A DNA stretch of 42,591 nucleotides from Chara braunii. Its lineage: Eukaryota > Streptophyta > Charophyceae > Charales > Characeae. This document shows positions 1 to 9,540 of the stretch, one piece after another. Position 1 is the first letter of the stretch; each line of letters begins with the position of its first letter. The notes under the pieces are model-generated. The model worked only from the letters and a program-made list of their open reading frames with translations, did not search any database and was not told the origin of the DNA. Where the stretch lies: positions 1,876,922-1,919,512 of the forward strand of contig BFEA01000047.1 in assembly GCA_003427395.1 (NCBI GenBank), in the 5' to 3' direction. A program made the position numbers and the translations under genes.

Positions 1-200
1 CACGTCAGCAACAACGCGTGGCAGCTGCCACGTCAGCATGCCTTGAAGACAGTAGCGAGCCAGCCACCACGCCGAGCCAGCAGCGCGTCGCCGCAATCTC
101 TCAAATGCCAGCATAAAGCCAGCGTCCACCAGCGTCGCAGCGTCGAGCCAGCGTCACGTCGTCAACGCGTGAAGTCAGCATTGACGCAAGACTAAATGAA
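1..200. repeat. Short-motif repetitive sequence
   Basis: This stretch is built from shuffled short words such as cacgtcagc, caacgcgtg and agccagcg, repeated several times without a fixed period. It leads directly into the 169-bp tandem repeat. No coding signal is visible. It lies beyond the 3' LTR of element A and may be a degraded tandem array. Confidence 0.5.
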
Positions 201-538
201 TGTCAAAGCCAGGAAGTCAGCGCTTATGTAGCGTTGACGCGGGGTCAGGACCCCGGATGTTGCATCCCTCAACCGTCCAAATCTCGATGCAAACGAGGGC
301 CCATATTGGTCTGAAATCGAGTTGTCTTCGGCCTGGATGTTGTCTGGGTACCTGCGCACAACAAGTGAGTGTCAAAGCCAGGAAGTCAGCGCTTATGTAG
401 CGTTGATGCGGGGTCTGGACCCCGGATGTTGCATCCCTCAGCCGTCCAGATCTCGATGCAAACGAGGGCCCATATTGGTCTGAAACCGAGTTGTCTCCGG
501 CCTGGATGTTGTCTGGGTACCTACGCACAACTAGTGAG
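201..538. repeat. Two-copy tandem repeat, 169-bp unit
   Basis: Two head-to-tail copies (201-369 and 370-538) share the same period and differ at only a few positions, mostly transitions. Each unit contains the palindromic word ggggtcaggaccccg or its one-base variant. Short open frames run through both copies, but they simply repeat the unit and look non-coding. The sequence after 538 (to 758) is unique here, with CCTGGGC-type words like those in the nearby LTRs. I see no gene in 539-758. Confidence 0.85.
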
Positions 539-758
539 TGTATCCAACCAAGGGCCTGGGCGCGGTACCTTTGATTCTACAATTGACTTTCACCCTTGAA
601 TTTCCAGTGTGTAGCGTTTGGCCACACAGCCAAACACAACAACCTCAGGCCTGGGCGTGTCTTGGTCACACAGCCCATTGCAATCCCGACTCAGGTCTAC
701 GTTGCCTGGGGCTGAGTTCTGGGCCCCAGGCTACTTCTGAATAGGGTTACTGCACTAA

Positions 759-1598
759 TGCAAGGAAAATGAGTGATAGTGAACTTCAGAAACCAAGCAG
801 CATCATACACATGAGACCAGATAGACGTGATCTCGAACCAAAAGCAGATCCTATCTAGCCTCCCTGAAGTACGAGCAGATAGTCGTGACCTCGGCGCCCA
901 GACTACAGATGGCAGATCCTATCTAGCCTCCCTGAAGTACGAGCAGATCTCGGCCAATGTCGTTCGCCTCAAGCACCAGGTATGTCTCTCGTATCACTCA
1001 CAACCTCGATCCCCAACTCACAGATGCCACGTGCACCCAAGAACCACAATGTGCCCCATCCAACATACAGCAGCGCAGCTTGGTTATGGCTGCCTGCTCC
1101 TTCCAGCTTGCCCGCGAGCGAGTGAGCGCTGGCCAGCGTCTAGCGCAGCAGCGCTTGTGCAGCATGCAGCCAGTGCCCGAATGCCGAATGTGTGGGCAGA
1201 CACTTTCCTAAATGGAAGTGGCCTGCCTGCTTGCGTGCAGCCTGGCTGTGATGGGTCCCTGCCTAGAAGCTTCCGGTAGGCCCAGAAAGGTTGAGCCCCA
1301 GTCCAAACGAAACAGGCCTTGGGCCTGTAGTGGTTGCTCGTGTCCAACTGCCCGCGGCCTATGTTTGGTTCATGTTGCGAATGTGGCCCAGGGCCTGCCT
1401 CAGTTACATTAGAAAGAGGCAGCCTGGGCCTGGGCGCTCTCAACCAACTAGCGCTGCGCAACTGCCTGAATTTACCCAGTTGTGTGATGACCCCAAAATT
1501 AGGCCTGTAGGCCCTGGGTCGAGCCTACCTTCACTTAGGGCGGCCGACTGTACAGAAAATAGGGCCCCGTAGGGCAGATCGAGGCCTTGAGCCTCGCA
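759..1598 (-). repeat. Element A 3' LTR (840 bp)
   Basis: It pairs with 7567-8493. On the minus strand it begins TGCGAGGCTC and ends CCTTGCA. It is shorter than its partner and shows a local rearrangement near 850-950, where 'cagatcctatctagcctccctgaag' occurs twice in part. Differences from the partner are mainly transitions. Confidence 0.9.
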
Positions 1599-1609
1599 TT
1601 CCCTCCTCC
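1599..1609 (-). promoter_or_regulatory. Polypurine tract of element A
   Basis: On the minus strand the sequence immediately before the 3' LTR is GGAGGAGGGAA, an uninterrupted purine run. This is the expected site of plus-strand DNA priming during reverse transcription. Confidence 0.8.
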
Positions 1610-1634
1610 ATACTTCGCTGGTCCTCTGAGAAGT

Positions 1635-1952
1635 TCATTCAATCTGGCGCTTTCCTTTCTGTAGCAACTTCTCATAGTGGGCGACAACCTGAGGTGTGGT
1701 CTGCATTAGTTCCTCCCGTGTGAACCATCTATCCTCCTTTGGATCAGTGTGATGTCTGAAGCGACCTCGGTACTGCAGCTTCGGTTTCGGAGGACGTCCC
1801 CTGCCTGTCGGTCTTGGAACAGGCATTTCCTTGTGGTCCACGATATCGTCGATGTCGACCTCTCCGTCCATGGTTGGGGGCAGCATTGAGCGACGAGTGG
1901 GAAACTGATCAGTTTCTTCGAACGGTGCCAGCTTAGAGGCGTGAAAAACAGG
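1635..1952 (-). pseudogene. Element A integrase C-terminus with chromodomain-like tail
   Basis: This is the tail of the polyprotein after the PVFHASKL motif that follows the integrase GPY/F module. The segment YRGRFRHHTDPKEDRWFTRE aligns by eye with the core of a retroelement chromodomain (the usual form is a YLVKWKGYP...TWEPEEDL-type strand and helix). The first aromatic cage positions are not convincing, so it is a degenerate or chromodomain-like fold. Chromoviral tails are known to guide integration to marked chromatin. It is separated from the integrase core by an in-frame TAA at about 1952-1954, where the family normally has Tyr. Confidence 0.7.
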
Positions 1953-3050
1953 TTAGGTACGAAGGTGTCCAGGGACCCGAATAACATATGAGGGTGCGTA
2001 TGGTTCATTCCCAACTACATCCATAACCTCCCATGGTCCGAAGTACTGTGGCATCAGCTTACGAGAGTTCTCGTGCTCCTGTCCCAGTTCAGAAGCCTTG
2101 ACCCAGACTCTATCCCCTACCTGAAACGTAGATGGGCGGCGATGTTTGTTCTCAGATTCGATCATCGCCACCTGTGCTCTGTGCATGTGTTCTACAGCCT
2201 GCTGCATATGCTTCTCATATCTATAAGCAAATTCCAAAGTTCCTGGAGCAGCAGTGGGCTGATTGTCAGGTAGCAGAAAGTCAAGAGGGAGTCTAGGTGT
2301 GAACGTTAGTAGGAGGCTGTTGGGACTTACTCCCGTGGCACTGTGAACTGCGTTGTTGTACAGGCTGGCAATGAGAGCGCGCTTGTCATCCCAGTCCACT
2401 TGGTTAGGCTTAATGTAGTGCCTCAGCAAGTTTTGAACAGCGAGGTTCATCTGTTCTGCTTGTCCATTTGCCTCCGGATGGTTTCCAGATGTCATCTGGA
2501 GCTGCGTTCCTTGTTCGCCAGCTGCGGCCTTCCACAAATCACTGGTGAATCGGACATCCCTATCACTGATTATAGACTTCGGCAGGTCAAAGTCTCTAAC
2601 CCAGTTTTCCTTAAATAGCCTGATAACGTACTCGGTCTTTGCTGTTTCTGGCATAGCTACTAATCTAGCATACTTACTAAATCTATCCACGATGACGTAG
2701 ATGTACCTCATGCCGCTCTTGCTGGTGACTAGCGTATCCATGAAGTCCATGAACAGGCTTTCACCAGGCCTTTCCGGAATGGGAAGGGGCTTGAGAAGCC
2801 CAAGAGGAGCCTGTGTCCGGGGCTTGTCACGTTGACAAACTTGACAAGTCTCGACATACAGTTTGGCATCTCTCATCATTGTGGGCCACCAGAATCGCTG
2901 CAACAGGTTGGCTGCAATCTTCTTAAAGCCAAAATGTCCAGTGGCATCATGACACTCACCTAAAAATAAACTACGCAAAGACTCGTGGTTTGGAACACAC
3001 AATCGTTTATTCCCAGCCTTCTCAAGGAACAACAAGCCATTGACCAACAC
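1953..3050 (-). pseudogene. Element A integrase (zinc finger, catalytic core, GPY/F)
   Basis: The 365-residue open stretch holds an HHCC zinc finger (His34, His39, Cys69, Cys72). The DDE core shows Asp102 (MDFMD), Asp163 (SDRDVRF) and Glu199 (HPEANGQAEQ). The C-terminal module contains YFGPWEV followed by SYVIRVPGHLRT. Integrase inserts the cDNA into host DNA. All three catalytic residues are preserved, but the frame is cut from RNase H by a TAA at about 3099-3101 and from the chromo tail by another TAA. The Met at the start of the stretch is internal; the natural product would be part of a Gag-Pol polyprotein. Confidence 0.9.
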
Positions 3051-3101
3051 AAACTCGTCAGAAGTAACCTTGTCCTTCGCCTCGAGTCTGCGTATAATCT
3101 C

Positions 3102-3698
3102 TTACATGAAAGGATCCTCGTGACAGGCTTCTACCAAGGATTGAGTGACATTGTCCGCAAGCCCAAATTCAGTGACCAGCGCACCGAGAAAGTCTGGCCT
3201 ACACGACAACTCATCAGCAACCTTGTTGTACTCCCCTATAATGTACTGGGGTTCGAACTCATACTGCTCAATGACTTCGATACAACACGTTAGGGCGTCA
3301 GAGAGTACCAGTTGAGTCTTCATCCATCTCAGGGTCTGATGATCAGTCCGGACATAGAAGAAGCGACCTACGAGGTAGTGCCTCCAATGGGTTGTTAGCA
3401 CTTTGTAGATCGCATAGAGCTCCTTCTCAAAGGTGGAGTTGGCCAGCTTTTGAGAGGGCATCCTTTTGGACATGTACTTTACCGACCTCAACTTATTCCC
3501 CTCTTGTTGCGCAAGTACGGCACCAATGCCATATTGGCTGGCATCCGTAGTCACAACGAAAGGTTTGTCAGAATCAGGAAGTTTCAAGACCTCGTGGTGT
3601 GTCAACGCATGCTTCAGATGCCTGAAAGCAGCCTCACACCTGTTTGTCCACTCCCACGGGGTGTCAAGGCATGTCAAGTCCGTCAAAGGGGCGGCCAC
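3102..3698 (-). pseudogene. Element A RNase H domain
   Basis: This 198-residue open stretch begins in the RT-to-RNase H connection (MAAPLTDLT) and contains the RNase H acidic residues: Asp52 in TTDASQYGIG, Glu93 in FEKELYA and Asp119 in RTDHQTLRW. The end reads VADELSCRPD, where related elements usually show VADALSRRPD. RNase H removes the RNA strand from the RNA-DNA hybrid. Upstream, two in-frame TAG codons (near 3710 and 3770) interrupt the link to the RT thumb. Both sit where glutamine is plausible, so CAG to TAG change would explain them. Confidence 0.88.
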
Positions 3699-3770
3699 TA
3701 TGCTATAGTTCTAAACAAAGTTGCGGTAGTAGCCTGTCATCCCTAAGAAGGACCTCATCCCAATCACAGA

Positions 3771-4605
3771 CTAAAGACGCGGCCAGTCACGAATGTTGGC
3801 CACCTTCGCGTCATCGGGCTTCATCCCGTCCGCGGAAATCTCATGACCCAGATACAAGATCCGGGTGCGACCAAACTCACACTTCTCCAGGTTGATCTTG
3901 AATTGGTGTTGTCTGATGAGGCTAAGGCCTTTATCTAAGTGCGCTACGTGCTCCTCGACAGTCCTACTGAAGGTAAGTATGTCATGGAGGTACATGATGA
4001 CAAACTTGTCCAAGTAGTCATGAAATATTCAGTTCATCGCGTGCTGAAAGGTGCCAGGAGCATTGCAAAGGCCGAAAGGCATCACCACACACTCGTACAG
4101 ACCGTACCTGGTCTGAAATGCGGTTTTGTGTTGATCCTCGGGCCGGATTATTGCAATCCGATGGTACCCGTACTTCAGATCTATCTTACTGAAGTACCGA
4201 CACCCTTGCAGTCGGTAGCAAGTCGTCAATGCGCGGTAGGGCCTCGACGTTCTTCACAGTGATGGCATTGAGGCCCCTATAGTCAATGCACATCCTCAAG
4301 GTCCCCCCTTTCTTTGGTACAAATAGTACAGGAGATCCGTAAGGGGAAACACTAGGCCGGATTCAACCCTTCTCTATGAGATCCTTGAGTTGTCGGCGAA
4401 GCTCATCGAGCTCACCTGGAGACATCCGATAGATCCTACTCTTCGGAATGCTAGACCCTAAGATAATCTCTATCGCGTGGACGACCTCCCTCTCAATAAC
4501 CCCTTTCGGCTCTTCGAATAGATCAGGGTACCTAGCGACCACTCCCTCTATCTCTGGAGGCGTTTTCACCGGCTCACCCTCTGCAGAGACATAAACTAGG
4601 TACAT
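3771..4605 (-). pseudogene. Element A reverse transcriptase, catalytically dead
   Basis: Recognisable RT blocks in order are the RIYRMSPGELDELRRQL entry (about 4440), [19 protein letters not shown] (about 4290), [16 protein letters not shown] (about 4190), MPFGLCNAPGTFQHAMN (about 4060), and the palm motif near 3985, which reads MYLHDIL. The canonical motif is YxDD, so the first catalytic Asp is His. Lesions are a TGA where Trp is expected (KGxIRPS, about 4363), a small deletion of about 2 bases after RIDDLL (about 4215) that shifts frame, and a TGA after HAMN (about 4026). These make it an ancient pseudogene. Confidence 0.9.
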
Positions 4606-4619
4606 ACCCTCCTCCTGAT

Positions 4620-5264
4620 TTTGCTTTTAATAATTATAAAACGCAGTCGCGCACATACACCCATAGGACTTGATCAGACTACTAGCTTTATACTTTAGCA
4701 ATCTGGCGGTTTTCCCGTTGGGCAACATGTGTTTGACTATTTTTCAGTCCCAGTCAAACTGGGGCTGTGCAACCAAGAGGTAGTACATACCTAACAAGAT
4801 GTCCATAGGGAGATCATATTAGGAACGAGACTCGATGTCTCAGTTCCCCTCCCGCGTACGAAAAAAAACACTCAATGTCTTTGAGGGTCGTTGACTGCCA
4901 TGCGTTGTTTGTTGGTACAAGTCGACTCCACAGGTCGACTCAGGCGCTGCACGTGCCCCTGTAAGCGCAGCCTCTCAATGCACGCGCGACTAATGAAGTT
5001 CCGCGTCGAGCAAGTTTCATAATAGGCCCCGGCCTTACAACCGTCGATGACTACCTCGCCAACGAACAACTCACCCTTAGGGGCTTTGGCCATGGCCGTC
5101 CAAGAAGTTAGCGGGTCCGATCTAGACCACTCCTCCTCTAGCTCCTCTAAGGACTCAAACACATTCAGCGAATAAAGGATCGCTGCGTCCGACTGTGTTT
5201 GTCGGACGACGATGGAGTCAATACCTTGGGCCATCTCTCGAGATGGTGAGGGTGTGTCCACCAC
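4620..5264 (-). pseudogene. Element A aspartic protease region, active site lost
   Basis: The open stretch 4872-5264 leads into VVIDGCKAGAYYETCSTRNF. In related elements this position reads D-S/T-G-A-T followed by RNFIS. Here the triad position (about 5010-5018) reads E-T-C, so the catalytic Asp and Gly are gone. Downstream, minus-strand frames at about 4620-4850 still spell the DILLGM...DWDWK region typical of the protease C-terminal half, with stops. Retroviral-type proteases dimerise and cut the polyprotein; this one could not. Confidence 0.75.
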
Positions 5265-5416
5265 CTCGACCCTAGCGGGAACAACTACTATTCCTACTGG
5301 CCCGACGTGTTTCCTGGAGCAGTGCCAAAACTGCTGGCCACATTGCTACCTACGGGAGCGGAGGATCCCAACGCCTGCCCCATCGTACGCGGGATCTTCT
5401 CGGTCACCTTCTTATT

Positions 5417-6060
5417 GCAGCACTTGAATTGGTTGTGGCCATATTGACCACAACGAATACAGGCCTGCCCGGTATACCTATCTCTTCACACGTCCTCTGT
5501 GAGACCCACTTTCCCTCATGGAGGGAGCATTAGGGTCAACTTGACTCCTAGACCGAGAAACTGCAAGGCGTCTACAGGTCGCCTTACCTTTCTGGACAGA
5601 GGCAGCGATTGTTCCACCCCCTGCAACTTCTACGTTGCCCGCCTCAGAACCTACTCCCGCTTGGAAGTCATCTTCTAACTCGATGGTTGAACCATCGTTG
5701 TCGACGAACATTATGCGGCCTTTCGCCTTTCAGTTGGGAGGCAGTGCATTCTTCCTACCGTCCGTCGTGGGTGTCTGTCCATGCCCTATCTTTTCCTCCA
5801 GGTCTAGGGCGTTCTTGCTGAACGAGGGAAAGTTGTGCATATTGATGTTGGCCTCACCTACCAACTGGTTCGTGAGAGGCAAAGGAAAACATCTCAGGTA
5901 TTCAATGAGTAAGACCTGGGGGTCATAGTGTACTACAGGAACACAGATCAGACGCTCTACTGCGTCTGTGGCTTCTCCTATTGACTTGAACTGCCTGTTG
6001 TTCAATGTCAAGATCACGTCAGTGGCCTTTTGAGCCTCCTGAAGATCATGTCTGCTGGCG
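5417..6060 (-). pseudogene. Element A Gag with CCHC zinc knuckle
   Basis: Minus-strand frames give a capsid-like stretch, 5730-6017 (NINMHNFPSFSKNALDLEEK region), then a charged linker (5478-5711). A single zinc knuckle, CIRCGQYGHNQFKC, lies at about 5419-5463 and matches CX2CX4HX4C. Gag packages the element RNA and forms the particle. A TGA sits where Trp is expected just before the knuckle (about 5486), and frameshifts separate the blocks. The N-terminal end near 6034-6066 is embedded in the inverted-repeat cluster described separately, so the true start of gag is unclear. Confidence 0.8.
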
Positions 6061-6363
6061 GAACATAGGAGTAAGCTGGTGGAAGATAGGTGGTATGATC
6101 TTCAGGAGGCGATAGGAGTAGAGGGCGACATATACCTGATAGCACTGCCTCCCATAGGAGATAGGTGTAGAGGGCGACATATAGCCCACTTGGGAGTAGG
6201 AGTAGAGGGCGACATATACCTGTTCCGCCAGCAGAGGACGATAGGATCTTGCGGTAGGCCCTGTTGTCTCTCCCTCTGCTGGCGGAACAGGTATATGTCG
6301 CCCTCTACTCCTACTGCCAAGTGGGCTATCAGGCGTCTTGCCGATCGCAAGATCCTATCGTCC
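6034..6363. repeat. Fold-back cluster of inverted and direct repeats inside element A
   Basis: The main inverted repeat has 57-bp arms at 6181-6237 and 6273-6329, with 56 of 57 positions matching and a 35-nt spacer. A second, perfect 18-bp inverted pair is 6236-6253 with 6346-6363, interleaved with the first. A third, perfect 16-bp pair is 6034-6049 with 6095-6110. The word gtagagggcgacata occurs as direct repeats from 6118, 6167 and 6202. The arms reuse the gag-end words tctgctggcggaaca and gatcttcaggagg. A transcript from either strand could form a long hairpin. Confidence 0.9.
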
Positions 6364-7551
6364 GGTTGTGGGACCTCCCTGTCACTCATAGGCTACAACA
6401 CTGTACACTGTCTGCACTAGGACACTCTCGATGCCTACCGCAGCATGATGTACAGACCGATTTAAAATAAGTAAAATAAATAATCGGTGGCTATGTCAGA
6501 GACTACTCATTTGGGTTCAACAGGTAAGTTCAGATTCCTACAAACGAAACTATTTTGACTTTGACTAGTTTGCAAACGGAAAGCACAATGAGCAGAAAAC
6601 AGTTCCAACTATGCTGTCTGTCAAATGTTAATGGTTGTACATCTAACTAATCAAAATAAAAACAGAAGCATTTGATTGGCTGTTTGCATAGTGGAATCTT
6701 TCTGAAACTTGTCACCTGGAATCTACCCCTCCCTGAGTCCTTCCTGAATGTCTCTTGTCGTCAGCATCCCTGAGCAATCCGGAACAGCGTGCGTGTCTAA
6801 AGGTGTGGACACGGCCCACCCCTGTGCCCCGAGTTATGCTGAGCTGGCCAGCCCTGCACATTATCTATCTTTGCGTGCAGCGAGCCTTACACCGACCGAT
6901 TGGCTGATCACGAGGCGCTTTTATGGACAGCCCCGAAAGTCCTCGAGAATTATTTAACGTCGCAAACAGGACGATGATCACAGCCAATGGAAGGTCCCCG
7001 CCAGTACTTATTTATAGACGTTCGGTATTCGTCTTTAGGGTAGGGCTGGCCTGCCCCCTCCAGGGCCGTTCAGATAGCTCCGCCCTCTCCTTCCAGATGC
7101 TCCACATGAACAATGCCGACTCTCAAGGTTGAGTGCACTCTACTCCTCACATGAGAGGACTCTCAAAACAGAACACACATCCTCACGGTAAGAAGTGTCG
7201 AAGAGGGTAGATAAGGTTAGGTGCAACGTACCTCAAAATAGCTGCCCCCAACCACAGATATTCTCACCAAATGACCTGATGCCGATTGGCATGGCCAATC
7301 GCTGCTTCGGCACATCCCGAATTACACTGCCGTTCCACCTCAGCATCAATCGCACATCAGATAGTTCTCATCACACTGCGAATACCCGATATTCACCACG
7401 TAGCCTTCCTGGCGATACCCCTCACCTCCTGGGTCGCCTTACTTGCCTTCTCCCTCTTCACTACACACCTCCCACGGCCACTCGCTAAGCAGACCGCATG
7501 CATGTACCGCTTAGACAGAAGACAAGCATCAGATGAGCGCATTGTACCACA
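6364..7551 (-). other. Element A leader between gag and PBS
   Basis: About 1.2 kb separates the gag remnant from the primer-binding site. I see no long conserved frame. The plus strand carries promoter-like words (see the separate entry). The length is unusual for a simple untranslated leader, so acquired sequence or rearrangement is possible. Confidence 0.5.
6675..7016 (+). promoter_or_regulatory. CCAAT/TATA-like cluster (candidate plus-strand promoter)
   Basis: ATTGG boxes occur at 6675-6679 and 6899-6903, a CCAAT box at 6984-6988, and TATTTATA at 7009-7016, 20 nt after the CCAAT box. The arrangement resembles a eukaryotic core promoter reading rightward, against the direction of element A. 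No plus-strand gene follows that I can recognise, so this may be coincidence or a captured host fragment. Confidence 0.25.
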
Positions 7552-7563
7552 GCTCCGATACCA
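7552..7563 (-). promoter_or_regulatory. Primer-binding site of element A (initiator-Met tRNA type)
   Basis: On the minus strand the sequence is TGGTATCGGAGC, 3 nt after the 5' LTR end. It matches the common plant initiator-Met PBS TGGTATCAGAGC at 11 of 12 positions. It primes minus-strand cDNA synthesis and fixes the orientation and LTR boundary. Confidence 0.85.
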
Positions 7564-7566
7564 AAT

Positions 7567-8493
7567 TGCAAGGAAAATGCGCGATAGCGAACTTCAGAAA
7601 CCAAGCAGCATCATACAAATGAGACCAGATAGTCGTGACCTCGAACCAAAAGCAGAATTGCATCACAAGTTCCACCAAATAAGAGCACAGCAAAAGCTCA
7701 TAATTGACAATGCTGGAATAGTCTCATCATCATCAACAAAGAACCAATGTCGATATCCTATCTGGTGCTCGGCACCCAGAATAAAGATGGCAGATCCTAT
7801 CTAGCCTATCTACAATGCCGCTGATGACGTCAACAGCTCCCTGAAGTACGAGCAGATCTCGGCCAATGCCGTTCGCCTCACGCACCAGGTATGTCTCTCA
7901 TATCACTCACAACCTCGACCCCCAACTCACGGATGCCAGATGCACCCAAGAACCACCCTGCACCCCATCCAGCATACAGCAGCGCAGCTTGGCTATGGCT
8001 GCCTGCTCCTTCCAGCTCGCCCATGAGTGCGTGAGAGCTGGCCAGCGTCTAGCGCAGCATGCAGCCAGTGCCCAAATGCCGAATGTGTGGGCAGGCACTT
8101 TCCTAAATGGAAGTGGCCTGCCTGCTTGCATGCAGCCTGGCTGTGATGGGCCCCTGCCAAGAGGCTTCCGGTAGGCCCAGAGAGGCTGAGCCCCAGTCCA
8201 AACGAAACAGGCCCTGGGCCTGTAGTGGTTGCTCATGTCCAACTGGCGGCGGCCTGTGTTTGGTTCATGTTGCGAATCTGGCCCAGGGCCTGCCTCAGTT
8301 AGATTCGAGAGAGGCAGCCTGGGCCTGGGCACTCTCAACCAACTGGCGCTGCACAACTGCCTGAATTTACCCAGTTGCGTGATGACCCCAAAATTAGGCC
8401 TGTAGGCCCTGGGTCGAGCCTGCCTTCACTTAGGGCGGCCGACTGTACAGAAAATAGGGCCCAGTAGGGCAGATCGAGGCCTTGAGCCTCGCA
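7567..8493 (-). repeat. Element A 5' LTR (927 bp)
   Basis: It pairs with 759-1598. In about 250 aligned bases in the middle I count roughly a dozen transitions against about three transversions plus small indels. It contains the CCGCCCTAAGTGAAGGCAGG hairpin conserved in related solo LTRs (8419-8438). The right flank after CA is CTAGT. Confidence 0.9.
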
Positions 8494-8690
8494 CTAGTTC
8501 CATTTAAAAAAAAAAAAAATGTTGGGGGTGGAGTACAGTCATGAAGCGCAAAAGTTTTCGAACTGATCCCTACAGTTTAGGAAAATAGTAAGGACCCGAT
8601 CCCAGGCATATCATGTACAGCCCTCATGTCAGGTGTCATAAATCTGGGGCAGTAATGGAGGGAACCTTCACTGTGCTGGCCTCAACATAC
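8494..8690. other. Intronic sequence between element A and the carrier exon
   Basis: It contains a run of A at 8506-8519 and otherwise unique sequence. It presumably belongs to the intron following the carrier exon at 8691-8843, into which element A may be inserted. Confidence 0.4.
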
Positions 8691-8843
8691 CGCTCCAACC
8701 CAAAGTGTCCTGATGATGTTGCTCTGTTCTAGTCCTATTTCGCTATTGTGCAACTTCTCAGCTTTCTGTTTAGCAATAAATGATCGCCTGAAAGCTTCAT
8801 AGATAGAGAACTGCACAACCGCATATGGGATGTCCCTGGCAAC
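8691..8843 (-). CDS. Mitochondrial carrier (SLC25/SAM-carrier-like), internal exon
   Basis: This 153-nt exon encodes 51 residues in phase 0-0. It starts VARDIPYAVVQFSIYEAFRR and ends with WVGA. The RDIPY...VQFSIYE block matches the end of the second repeat of SLC25 carriers, most like S-adenosylmethionine carriers, which exchange SAM across the inner mitochondrial membrane. The acceptor is tgtctctttcag just upstream and the donor is GCG followed by gtatgt; an in-frame TGA follows the donor. The exon would be followed by the third-repeat PxD motif exon, which is not in the window or not recognisable. It is the downstream partner of the exon at 36181-36526. The substrate is not proven. Confidence 0.8.
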
Positions 8844-9452
8844 CTGAAAGAGACAGCACCACAAAGGAAAGACAACAATGGGCTAGTCAGCTCTTACCAT
8901 ATTCACGTAAGTAAATTCGCTGCGTGTTGTTCGAGAACCAAGCAATATTCTCCTTTCAAAGAAAACTAGATGAAACATGCTCGTTCGAGCAATGTATGTG
9001 GAGCCAAGGATCCGCAAAGTGATTAAAAGGACACAAATGGCCAAGGCAGCGTCAGCAAAACATCAACAAGCAATGTACATCCAGAATCCAGATACATGCG
9101 AAAATAGCATAATGTAGCACAACAGAAGACTCAAAGATATGACCTGACCTGACAGATACTGATGCGACACCCCATCATACACCACATATGTGAGAGGGAG
9201 TGGAGGGACCGCATACATGGAAGAAAGGTCCCTCCTCGAGCACGCAAATGGGGAGATACCACGGATGAGGAGATGAGGGAGAGGCGAGACGAAGATGGAG
9301 AGGCGGGAGAAGACCAAGATCGCGATAGCAAAGTCCAAAAATAGTCTGCCCGTCGAATGTCCAATTAATGTGTGCCACAAAATGTCGAATCAGATCCCGG
9401 GCTTCATAGCCCGAAGTAACACCTGCCTGCGAACTCTCTCTCTCCCTCTGAA

Positions 9453-9540
9453 AGAAGAAGAAGAAGAAGAAGAAGAAGAAGAAGAAGAAGAAGAAGAAGA
9501 AGAAGAAGAAGAAGGGGAAGAAGAAGAAGAAGAAGAAAGG
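9453..9540. repeat. (GAA)n microsatellite
   Basis: An almost pure GAA tract of about 88 bp has one GGG interruption near 9514. It reads as poly-Glu on plus and poly-Ser or poly-Leu on minus, which explains the long spurious frames here. Confidence 0.97.

Larger units (their letters stand above)
759..8493 (-). mobile_element. Element A: near-complete, inactive Ty3/gypsy LTR retrotransposon
   Basis: The element has direct terminal repeats (759-1598 and 7567-8493), both starting TG and ending CA when read on the minus strand. A primer-binding site lies 3 nt inside the 5' LTR and a polypurine tract abuts the 3' LTR. The internal order is gag, protease, RT, RNase H, integrase, chromo-like tail, which defines Ty3/gypsy. 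Every domain carries stops or frameshifts, the RT catalytic YxDD reads YLHD and the protease DSG motif is lost, so it cannot be autonomous. Flanks are ACTAA on the left and CTAGT on the right, so no clean 5-bp target duplication survives. It may lie inside the carrier gene or just downstream of it. The LTRs differ by many substitutions, which implies an old insertion. Confidence 0.92.

Noticed and set aside
201-538. Short frames repeated in the 169-bp tandem repeat
   Set aside because: They are the same frame in each repeat copy, with no domain and no transcript signals.
1952-3770. Possible nuclear code reassignment (TAG/TAA read as Gln)
   Set aside because: Several stops sit at likely Gln sites, but others replace Trp, Arg and Tyr, and the carrier exons contain no internal stops. 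Ordinary pseudogene decay explains them better.
754-8498. Target-site duplication for element A
   Set aside because: The flanking five bases, ACTAA and CTAGT, are not identical. A CTAA/CTAG four-base near-match is too weak to claim.
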